Source: Scedosporium boydii (Eukaryota; Ascomycota; Sordariomycetes; Microascales; Microascaceae). From it: a stretch of 64,000 bases of DNA. The notes beneath the pieces are model-generated. The model worked only from the letters and a program-made list of their open reading frames with translations. It made no database searches and was not told the DNA's origin. Position numbers and translations under genes: made by a program. Where the stretch lies: positions 1 through 64,000 of the forward strand of contig NJFT01000003.1 of the NCBI GenBank assembly GCA_002221725.1, read 5' to 3'. Below, in pieces: positions 12,330 through 22,447 of this stretch (the stretch's first letter is position 1; every line of letters begins with the position of its first letter).

Positions 12330-12501
12330 TAGGCTCAATTACGTACTTTGTACAAGTTTCTGGCCGAGTAAACCTGTACAGACAGACGAAGAAGAAGCGT
12401 GATAAATGGAGGACAAGGGACTAGGTTAGTGCGCAACTGCACTGTATTATCGATGCATCCTGCATGGGGAGAGTGCTCTTCCACAGGCTCTGGGCGGGTG
12501 C

Positions 12502-12541
12502 CTACTTCGTCCTGGCATGCTCTTATACATGTCCGAAGTAG
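12502..12541. repeat. Hairpin B of a duplicated inverted repeat
   Basis: Arms CTACTTCG (12502-12509) and CGAAGTAG (12534-12541) flank a 24-nt spacer of unrelated sequence. The flanking words CCTACTTCGT and CCGAAGTAGTAGG match those of hairpin A exactly. Confidence 0.8.
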
Positions 12542-13808
12542 TAGGGCAAATCCCGACGGACTGGGCCCTGGAATGCCGAACCTAGCCTGGCTGCCCTCCA
12601 ATCGAGGTGCTGACAGCTAAGGTAATGAATGGCCGGGGTTTGGCAGCGGATGCGGCCTAAACCAATCCCTCGCCCGTTGGAAGAATCGATGAAGCTCAGG
12701 GGAGCAATATCCACAGTACACTAGTTTAAGCTTCTGTAGCACTAGGAGGTGCTCTCAGGAGACTCTACCTTCGTACATTAAGAATCTGGGCAGATGATCC
12801 GATGAAATACGCGTGGGTCACTCTGGTAGGCCTCCAAGGGGTACCGGCCGGAGTAATCAAATCTTCATCCAGGCCTAGGATACAAGGCTTATTTGTGTGT
12901 GTTTTTTTTGGAGGCACCACCTACTTCGTAGTTCCAATCGTTGGTGAGGACTCTGGGGAGCTTTAGTAGAAGCTCTCGGAACCCATCCATGGATAGAGAA
13001 TATCATTCACGAATCGAAGCCTGGCTGTCGAAACTTAAAGTGGCCTCTTCGAGGGAGAACTGCCCCGACATCCTGCTAGGTGATATCCGCAATGGTTAAC
13101 GTCCCAATTGTTGTCTTGGAGACTCGTACATGCTTCGTCGAGCCACTTCGTACGAGTACGCTCAAAAGGATGCTCGAGTCTCTATGCACGAAGTATGTAC
13201 ATACACTGGCACGAAAATAATCCTGCCACTTGATTTCAACGTTTTTCAGTGTACCTCAACTGGTTGCAAATGGTACATTACCACATCTGATGCAATGATC
13301 AATCCATGAGGGTCTCGAGGTGGGTCTACTTGTTGGTCCCTGTCCACCAGTCAGGACGGACTAACTCAGCCCAACTCAGGCGGTTCCAATTCCCACGTAG
13401 GCGGCCACGGCAATCGATTTAGTTGACGTATTGGCCCGAGTCGAGAACCGCGTCTCGAACTACATGAGTCCAGGTTTGCACAATGGGCCGTGCTACAACA
13501 CTATAGGCTTTACTAGGCGTCGACCGTCTCGACCATCTCGTGGCCATAGGCAAGCACAATCCTGCTCCCTCGTGAGAGTGGAGTCCTTCCATTAGTCATA
13601 ATGAGCAGCCTCGAAGGTTAGATTGGATATCGTCGATGGCTCCTTCGAGTTTGGTCACAATAGCCAGGGAAGGGCAGGTCCCTCTAACTTCTTTTTTGGG
13701 GGCTTGTTGAAGAGCTAGCTCCGCTTCCCCGGCATGTACAAAGTACTGTCAACATTGAAGTAATAGAGTGTTCTTCGATGTTGAGTCTTCCTTCCACTGC
13801 AACTTGCA

Positions 13809-13854
13809 GTGTACCTGTATTCCACAAAAGCATGTACAATTGTAGAAGGTACAC
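13809..13854. repeat. Inverted repeat GTGTACCT/AGGTACAC
   Basis: Eight-base arms at 13809-13816 and 13847-13854 are perfectly complementary across a 30-nt spacer that itself contains GTAC words. No coding sequence lies within 900 bp. Confidence 0.7.
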
Positions 13855-14824
13855 CCCACAGCTCCCAAAAAGTAGAGAGACCAGGCACGATCCTCAATGG
13901 GTACATGTCTCATATTTGTAGAGTACAATGTACGACGCTCCCATGCCATATTTCCCTTCCGCCATGCTTCCTATTGCCAATTACCACTGATCCACCTCAC
14001 ACTGGACCCCTTCCCAACCCAAATCATCACCAACAGCCTTGTTGCCAATATCCTCAAGGTGAAGGGTTAAAACATCCCATTTGCATTTTTGAGGCTTCTG
14101 GTGTATTGTTATCCTCTCGACCTGTGTTTTTAAACTCAATTCCCCTCTGTCACGCTTTGTTGGCCAGTCATTATCTTCAGGAGTCTGGTGTGGTTTTATC
14201 GTCTTCTCTCTTTTTTTTTCTTCCCTTTTTTCTTTTTTACCCCCTCTGAAATCGCCCCACACGCAGTTGCCTCTAGGCCTGTACCGTGTCCCCAATCCCG
14301 GTCTCGTTCGAACATTGAACTTTTTCGGCTCCCTTTTCAATCCCAGCCTTGAAAGCTCCTTGACACCACTCTATTCTCGACCTTCCCACCGCCCAAACTC
14401 GCGTCTCAACCCTTCAAGTTCCTCGACCTCGTCTGGGACCACTCTCCATCTGGGACATCTTTCTATCCTGTCACTCCCTGTCACACTTCAAGCCGAAGAT
14501 AGGATCTGAAAATTCTCCCTTGGGTCTGGTCTTCGCCTGGATCTTGATACGTCTACTTCCTCCGTACCTCCAAGCCTCCCACCCGTTGTATTTTCCTTTT
14601 ACGCAATCCTTACATTGCCTAAACCTCCGCTTCGAATTTCGATCCTTTCGAAAATCCGATCACCCGATAATCTCTCGCGAGCCCCGTAGCCGGTCTCCCA
14701 ACCAGAACCACGGCGGTTTTTGCGAAGTCGGAGAGGTCTTGTTCATCGGAACCCCTTTAAACCACTATAGGAAGCATATATTTGCATCTTGACGCGGTGT
14801 GGTGACCTAGCTGTACATACAATC

Positions 14825-17126
14825 ATGTCGAACCAACCAGCTCCTCAGCTCAACATCGACCGTTACGTCGTGATCCATGTGGCTACCACTTGCGATGAGC
14901 ATGGTGTCTACGTGACAAAAGACTCGGCCGAGGTCATTGAGCTCGGATGGATCCTTCTTGATGCCAAGTCACTTGAAGAGGTGCGTCCAGTCCTTCCTAA
15001 AAACCCTCCCTTCTCCCGGTTCGTCTGCATAGCTAGTTCTTGCCCTGCTAACCGGAATCTTTTCGACTTTTTAGGTTGCCCGTGACAGTGTTCTTGTTAA
15101 GCCCATCAACACCCCGATTACTCCCCTTTGCAGTAAGTTGATGGTGACCCCCTTTTCGAGCTATGCCGAGAGGCCGAGCTTTCCAACATCATTCCAATCG
15201 ACCTCCTCCGGAGAAGCCTGTGCCGGAGCTACCCAAATGGATATAAGCTCTAGGACCGTCGGAGGCGTTTTTCTAGCCACACCATTCACACAATTGAACT
15301 TGGGCTGACGTATCTGGGATTTGACAGCGAGCCTAACAACCCTGACCTGGGAACATGTACGAAATGCCGGAACGTTCAGAGATGCGATTAACCGCTTCGA
15401 TGCGTTTGCCAACGAACACCTTACGTCCCAGAACCTCGATTTTGTTTTCGTCACCCTCGACTCTTGGGATCTTCGCGTTCAGCTTCCCCGTGAGGCCAGA
15501 GACAAGGCCGTTGTTCTGCCTCCCTATCTCCAGCACTCCCGTACCTTTGACCTCCGAACCGAATATCAACGATGGCAACAGCACCACCCCGAGTCTCTCC
15601 CCTTTGGGCCCTCGATGCTTAGCAACATCTGTGCCGCCCTCGAGGTTGAGCCCGTCCAGTCGAGCGCTCCGATCAAGCATAACCTGCCTTTCCACTTGCA
15701 GGCGCTCGCCCCAGCTTCCCCGCGTCGAGCAATGGAGGAGGCAATCACCCTTGCCCGTGTTCTCCGTGGCTTGATTCGCAAGTCGCAGCCTCCTCATGAA
15801 CACCCTGATGTGCTCACTCGCCCCATGGATGCTAGAGCCGACGTGAGGGCCTTCCTTTCCGAGCGCAGCAAGGTGCTGCACATGTCCGGCCTCCCCCATG
15901 ATACCACCCAGTCGGAGTTGGAGAGCTGGTTCACCCAGTTCGGTGGCCGACCCATTGCCTTTTGGACTTTGCGTACTCCAGAGCAGCACAAGCCAACTGG
16001 AACCGGCTTCGCCGTCTTTTCGTCTCACGAAGAGGTACGATCATTTCCAGTTCGTCACTACATCTCTTGCACCTCTGCCCATTCTTACCCTCTATTTCCC
16101 TCTCCCCTTCCTTTCCCCTCCCCTCCCTCTTTGAGATTGCTACGCCTCCCTCGTCTTGTCTTGTCCTCTTTTTTTCTTTTTGCTGACCGAACACCAATTG
16201 AATAGGCTGCCGAGAGCTTGTGTATGAACGGTCGGGCGCTCAACGAGAAGGCTATCGAGGTCTCCCCCTCGTCTAGCCGTGTTCTGGACCGTGCCGCCGA
16301 AATTCTCACCCCGTTCCCTCCCAGCAAGAACCGACCCCGACCCGGCGACTGGACCTGCCCGTCTTGCGGCTTCTCCAACTTCCAGCGTCGTACCGCCTGC
16401 TTCCGATGCTCTTTCCCCGCCGGTCCTTCCGGTGATGTTGGCTACGGATACGGCTATGGCCCGCCGGCCATGATGCCTCCCCCGCAGCACATGGGGCACC
16501 ACGGTCCCATGGGCCATGGCCACGGTGGTGGTCGTATGGGAGGCAGCGGTGTCGTTCCCTTCCGTGCTGGTGACTGGAAGTGCGGCAACGAGGTCTGCGG
16601 TTACCACAATTTTGCCAAGAATGTGTGTTGTCTCCGTTGCGGTGCTAGCCGAGCCGGAGCTGCCGTGGTCGCCGACTCTGGCTACCCCTCGCCCATGGAT
16701 GGTGGTTCGAACTATCCCATGAGCCAGGCGTCGATGGGTAATGCTCCCGGCCATGGCCCCTTCGCCTCTCCCGCCGCCAGCTATGCCTCCGGCGGTAACT
16801 ACGGCGGTCAGCACTTTGGCGGCCCCCCTAGCACCTATGCCCTTCCTTCTGGCATTGGAGGAGGTGCTGCTCCGTACCCGTCGTTGAATACTCACTTCGG
16901 CCCCAGCCCCGGCTCCCACTCTGCCGGCCCTTTCGATAGCCGTGCCGCCGAGGCCGCTTTCCAGTCTGCCTCTAACGGCCCCGCCTCTGCTGGCCCATCC
17001 AATAATTTCTACAACCAGGGCGAGAGCGACCCTTTCTCCTTCCTCTCTAGCGGCATGGGTGGCCTCTCTGTGAGCAACGAGTCCCGCCAGAACGGCGGTG
17101 CTGCCCCCAGCAAGTCTCCCGCCTAA
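14825..17126 (+). CDS. NRP1: NRP1/Arp-type RNA-binding protein: exonuclease-like domain, RRM and two RanBP2-type zinc fingers
   Basis: Four exons, 14825-14980, 15075-15132, 15328-16034 and 16206-17126, give 613 residues. The domain order matches yeast Nrp1. An N-terminal exonuclease-like fold spans about 13-170 (LGWILLDA, LTTLTWEHV, VTLDSWDLR). An RRM starts near 253 (KVLHMSGLPHDTTQSELESW). The first RanBP2 zinc finger is near 354-380 (GDWTCPSCGFSNFQRRTACF) and the second near 428-455 (four Cys, AGDWKC to CCLRC). A Gly/Ser/Ala-rich tail follows. Yeast Nrp1 is an RNA-binding protein that joins stress granules; its exact role is unclear. The usual DxE catalytic motif of DEDDh nucleases reads HVA here (YVVIHVATTCDEHG), so nuclease activity is doubtful. 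The cited zinc-finger and RRM motifs are nearly identical to the yeast protein as I know it. The ATG at 14825 fits the family's start. Confidence 0.92.
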
Positions 17127-19485
17127 GAGTGTGGCCCCTCCCGGCATGATCGGAATCATAGCCCCTGTTGCTTGCAATATCTTGGCTATCTCTCTTGATA
17201 GTCAGTCACCCATTTCGAGGAACACCTGCGGCCGAATCATGTTTCCCCTTTCCATATATGGAAGGAGGCGTATTTATTCATTGTCATTTCCTTCAACTTC
17301 GCCCTTCTCACTACTCTCGACTGGACTCAGAATGAATTTGGAACGAGGAGCATGAGAGCATTTGGAGCCTGGTTGATCAAGTACATTCTTTCATGACCTC
17401 GTCTACTACTTCTTTCCTACTCTCAAGGAAAAAAGATACAGTGGCAAGGCCATGTTGTTTCTAATCCCATTGTTGCCTGTTCTATTTCCCCGTATTGTTT
17501 TTTCCTTTTTCTCTTTTTTCCTTGTCTCTTTTTCGTATCCCCTTGTTATTTGATTTTGTCTGTTTTCTCTTCTTCGAGGCGGAGGGACGTCAGGGGGTTT
17601 CTTGACATTTTGTTTGGCAAACACCCGTGCTATTTGGAACAATGACTGTGTGGAACTGGCTGGAAAGATAAAAAAAACATACAAGGAAATAACACCAAAA
17701 TCAGGGGAAGGGTACAAAAGCAAAGCATAAAACATGGTTCACGAATACCTGGAAACCAACGGCGGAGCTCCGGAGTTGCTTGTTGCTTTAGCCATTGGTG
17801 GCTACGGTCTCGTTCAGGAAACAAAGGGGGGGGAAGGGCAGGAAAGTCAGGTTTAAGGAAGGGAAAAGGAGGATTACAGGAGGGACAGGGGGGGTTCAAA
17901 GGTGTTTTCGAACTTCTTTTTTTTTCTCTTTTTCTGTTTCTGTTTCTTTTTCTTTGCCTGCTAGAAAAATGTCATCTGGTCTTCTTCCCCTTTGACAAAC
18001 AGGTTTCTTTTGCGCGGTTTCTTTTCTTTAGCTTCGAAGGCATTAGTATGGTTGTTTTTGCGTTTTTTACTCCAAGGCAAAGGGCGGTGGGTGCAGGTGC
18101 ATAGCGAACAAAAGGGTTGTATGTGTGTGTGCTTGCTTGTGTGTAAAGGATCTGGTATATTGCAGCCTCTTTTTGTGTTTGTTTGTTCGGATCTGTCGCT
18201 GTCGCTGGCTGGATAAGTTTGTCGGCAAGGATGGATGGATATTTCTGTTTCTTTTCCCTTTCTTTTTACTATTTTCCTTCCCTTATCTACGGTTTGCTCT
18301 CCGTTTCCGTAGACTTAGCTACCTTTTCCCCTCTTGTTTTCTTAACACAGATTTGATTCTATTCTTCTTCTTAAACTATGATCTAGTCTCTTCTTCTTTC
18401 CTTTGGAATGTCTCCTCGACTCTTTTGCTCTCTAACTTGGAAGTTATATTGATGGCTTGAGGAAGTAGCCTCTTGTCAGATAATCGAGCTTTGCGCCCAT
18501 GTTGGGTTGTCTCTCTTTCGTATTCCCGAGCCTTGACACAGCGGTCTTTCGAATGGGTAGGGCTGTCGCGGTCGCTCCTCGTCTCGATGTATCTTGTTTC
18601 TGTCCCCGGGTGTCAGCTTGGTTCGAGGCGCTGGCGCCTTTGAAGTGGCATGTCTTGCGTTTCGTTTGGCGTCTGGGGCCAGCCTGGAACATGAACGGTT
18701 GACGAGGTTTGGCTTGGATAGGCCGGCGCGTCCGAGTGAGTAACGTCTATGAAATTCTCTCGACACATCGAGTAGTTAATAATGAATGGGCACCTTTGTC
18801 CTCAGTCTACTGCAATTCTTTACTGGGGGCATGGCGTTCTGCAAACCGTACGCTTCGAATCTCGAGTCTAGCATGCACTTTGATAGATACTATATATACT
18901 TTCGTGAAACAGTTCTCGGGGCTTGGGCTTCGTGGGAGGTTAGGGTGACCCATGGTGAAGGAAACTGTATAAGATAGAAAGGGTTGTAAGATAAATCCGT
19001 TTGCCCAAGGCAATAAGAACACATTCAGGACATCTTGAATAGTACAACCCACCGAAGCTACGTTTTAAGACATAGTTCTCAAGAGCTTGCCAGACCAAAG
19101 GCATGGATACACACGCCCACTCTTCAAGGGAAACTGTTTTCAAATGACTTCTTTTTTTGTATTAACTGGTCTCCAGGTACCCCGTGCAGCCCAAGCCAGA
19201 CTCAGCTTTGGGTATTGACGGAAGACGGGGAAAGAACAACAAAAAAACACCTTGCATACCTCCCCAAGGCCAATATTGACGCCAGAACTTCCTAGTATTT
19301 ACCATAGCACGTATCAAAAACCTTTTCACCGCCTCCTACACGATCAATCTCATCCACACATCGTAATACAGCGCTTGAAATCAAGGTCCTCCATTTATTT
19401 TTGTCAACCCACTCCTGCCCTTGCGTCGAAACTAAAACTATACCCGCCGCCGTTCCGCATCCTTGTTGTACACTAGTTTCGGTCT
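17127..19485. other. Intergenic region between convergent NRP1 and HAT2
   Basis: This holds the 3' untranslated regions of both genes. T-rich and purine-rich tracts dominate (for example 17480-17560 and 17915-18450). Open frames here are low-complexity Phe/Leu/Ser shadows. No gene is recognised. Confidence 0.55.
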
Positions 19486-21277
19486 CTAGGACTGGAGTTC
19501 TTCCATGGGCAGATCTTTGTCGTGGACGTGGATGATGGAGTCGGCCACCTTCCAGATCTGGAGGAGGTTGTCCTCCGCGGCACTGCAGACGAGCCAGGGA
19601 TCGTTGGGGTTCCAGGTGAAATCGGCCAAGTGGTTGGTATGACCTCCGTGCATAAACAAACTGTAGAGGGGAGATGTCAGTGTCTGAAGCAAAAAAAGGG
19701 AGAGAAAAAACAACATACAGCTCCGGGGGGCCATCCTCTTGATCGTCGGGCAGCTGTTCATCACCAATCTTGGTTAGATCCCAGAAGATTATTCGGCGAT
19801 CATAACTGCCGGAGCCAAGCACACCGGGCTCGGTGGGGTGCCAGGAGAGAGAGGTGACGGCGTCGTTATGTCCCTCCAAGGTATGGACCTTCTCCTTGAT
19901 ATTTCTGAGGTCCCAGATACCAATGGTCTTGTCTCCCGAGGCCGTGGCGACGAGGTACTCGCTGGTGGGACAGAAGCCGAGAGCGTTGATGGCATCGGTG
20001 TGGCCGCCCTTCGCAATCAAGGATGCCTTGTCCGTCTCGGCACGGCGGACGTCGATTATTTGAAGAGTCAAGTCATCGGAGACAGTGCCAATGAAGTTCT
20101 TGTTGAATGGATGGTACTGGACATCGTTGACAACATGGCTGTGATGCGTGTACTTTCGTGTGGGCTTCAAGATGTGGTTGTTTGCCTGCACAGTTTGTAG
20201 ATCCCTACAAATAGTGTTGCCATGGTTAGTGCTTTGCCATGGGAGACAAATGCTCGAATACGTGTGAAAAGATGATGCTCTCCTCCTCACAAACAAAGGC
20301 AACTTACCAGAGACAAACGGTCTCATCCTCACTTCCAGATGCAAGCTTTCCCGCCTCATGGGGGTTCCAGCTTAGGCCGAATCCCTCCTTCTTGTGTCCA
20401 TGGAGCTCAATTTGAGGGTTGACCTTGCCCTGAGGCTGACTCGAGTGCTTAGTACGGTCGAAGATGAGAATCTTACCATCGATGCACATAGTCGCAAGGA
20501 TGTCGGGATTCTGAGGCTGGTATCGGGCCTTGTTGACCTCGCCGGGGTGATCGATTTTCTGCGTAATGTTGAACTTGATCTTTGCGACGTCGCCAGCCTT
20601 GCCGTAGCCACCAACCTCACCCCTGTCCTCGTCGAAATCCTCGGCGTTGGGCTCGGCGGCCTTTGGGATTTCTACCTCGGCGATTTGGACGTAGTTGGGC
20701 TTGTCGTCTGAGGTGTGAGTGCCGATGAGGAGGCGGTGGATACGGACATTCTTGTCCTGGGGCTCCTTTACGTCGGGGAACCATTGAGTGGTGAGCGTAG
20801 GCCACTCTAGGGCGGTGCTGCGGGGCGCGGAATTAGCGCGTCTACACTCATCCGACAAGAGAGGTTGGAAGAACTAACCTTAGGATCATGTCATAGAGGA
20901 AGGGGGTATTCTTCTTCCATGTCTTATACTCTAAAGGCGAGGCAATGTCAGTAAGTGCGCAGTTGCCGCTGAGGATATGGGTGCATCCATGAGGAAATTT
21001 CGAAGTCCGTACCCTCATTGATGAGTCTGTTCTCCTCATTTTCATTCTCATCCTCATCGTACATCGGAACATCTACTCGTTCAAACAGATTAGCTTCATC
21101 CTGTCATCAATGAAATAATCGCAAATGAGAAGACAGAAAACAAAACAGATATATGAGAGTTGGCTCCATAATTGGGCTCCAGTTCATGAAAACCACAACC
21201 AGAAGCTCATCAGCTCCTGAGAAGCCCATCTGAATGCCAGCCGAAGACTTACCTTCCACAGGTTCCGGAGCCATCAT
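19486..21277 (-). CDS. HAT2: HAT2/RbAp46-48-type WD40 histone-binding protein
   Basis: Six exons on the minus strand: 21253-21277, about 21013-21093, 20879-20930, 20308-20817, 19719-20204 and 19486-19660. They give about 442 residues. The N-terminal H4-binding helix reads [20 protein letters not shown] and is followed by LEWPTLTTQWFP. A seven-bladed WD40 propeller comes next (ASGSEDETVCLW, ATASGDKTIGIWDL, SGSYDRRIIFWDL, SAAEDNLLQIWKV). These proteins escort histone H3-H4 in the HAT-B histone acetyltransferase, CAF-1, Sin3/Rpd3-type deacetylase and PRC2-like complexes; in many filamentous fungi one such gene may serve more than one of them. The first exon boundary is uncertain: the nearest AG acceptor (21101) puts TGA in frame, whereas one 7 nt further in (21094) keeps the frame. 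The gene is divergent from XRN1. Confidence 0.9.
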
Positions 21278-22447
21278 GTATAACTAGTTGGTAATTCCTT
21301 AGGATGAGTTTGTCTTCTCTCAACAGGTTTGGTGTTTGTATGATGGAGACAATCGCCTTGGTCTCCTGTGATGAATGTGGAGGGGGGAAGGTTACAAGCT
21401 CGCACCAGATGCTGAAGATTGAACAAACACACCAAGCGAAGTCGCGGTCTTTGCCTTGCGACGCGTTAAGTGGGATGTACAAAGGTACAATTCAATCGTA
21501 CCAGCCACAAAGCTTAGTCAGGCCCCCTTCTGCAAAGCACAATTTGTACAGCCAATGCCAGCCTTGTTCAAATAGTGGGGGTGGAAGGAGCTTCTTGGTG
21601 TCCAAGTCTGGTTGGGGTGGTTCTAAAGAGAGGGGCGAGCCCTGGGTACAGGCCTGGACCTTTTTACAGTGTGAGAAATGACCTGGATGTAGGCATTGAA
21701 GCTGCTGTTTTGACTGTTTGACCACAGTGTCAAATTTTGACATTTTTACTTCATTACTCACTCACCGTGCCAGCCATAGCCTCACCAAGCAGGCAGGCAC
21801 ACCCCACAAGCCCAGCCATTCATCATTGATGGATCCGCCACTCCCCCTCCAGAACCTCAGTGTTCTATTTCCTGCTCTCCTCTACCTTGCCTTGCCCACA
21901 TTTGCATCTTATATTGCCCCACGCTCCCACCTTGCTAAGCTGTGCTGCTGTTCGTAGTCTCTGACAAGAGCAAAGTGTTCACCCTCAACTCTCCTTCAGC
22001 AATTGCCCAGCCAAGTCACACCACTGGTCTTCTGGACAATCTATCTTCCTTGTCTATATTGGTCTCTTCTGCTGCCCTGTCATATTTTAGACTTGTTTCT
22101 ACATCTTCTCAGCTTTCCCTAGCTTGACTGCAGTGTGTGCGACTCCTACGATTAGCATCAACTGTCAAAACGCTTCTGCGAGCTTTAGCTTGAGCGCAGC
22201 ATCTGTACCCTAGATGGGAATATTGCATTAGAGGTCAAAAGCTCTTTTGCCTGATCTATCAACTCAATTTTTTTCTCTTCTCTTTCTTCCTCGACTTCCT
22301 ACTTCCTCCCTTCCACCAGGGTGGTTTCAGTCTGTCACCTACCGACCTCTGTTTCCCACTGCGGTCTAGAGAGGGCGAGCCGTGGTTTCAAAGAACCGAT
22401 TTTCATTACGCCATCCGAGATACCTATTTTCCCTGCAATAAGACACC
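21278..22447. promoter_or_regulatory. Shared divergent promoter of HAT2 and XRN1
   Basis: About 1.17 kb separates the two start codons. The XRN1-proximal half (22260-22440) is strongly pyrimidine-rich, as expected for a leader. No gene is recognised in it. Confidence 0.55.

Larger units (their letters stand above)
9875..14824. other. Gene-free block of nearly 5 kb, including the NRP1 promoter and leader
   Basis: I find no recognisable protein, transposase or RNA gene. Open frames are short and many lack a true ATG. The part from 11.8 to 14 kb is rich in GTAC and TACTTCGTA-type palindromic words, including the duplicated hairpin at 12.3-12.5 kb. From about 14.1 kb the DNA becomes pyrimidine-rich and is probably promoter and 5' leader of the NRP1 homologue. 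A frame with splice-like edges on the minus strand near 10520-10768 has no ATG and no known motif. Confidence 0.55.

Noticed and set aside
15333..16028. A 231-codon minus-strand open frame
   Set aside because: It is antisense to NRP1 exon 3, which carries the RRM and is clearly the real coding strand.
16140..17177. A 345-codon minus-strand open frame
   Set aside because: It is antisense to the zinc-finger exon of NRP1; its Gly/Ala/Arg-rich translation is a shadow of Gly/Ser/Pro codons.
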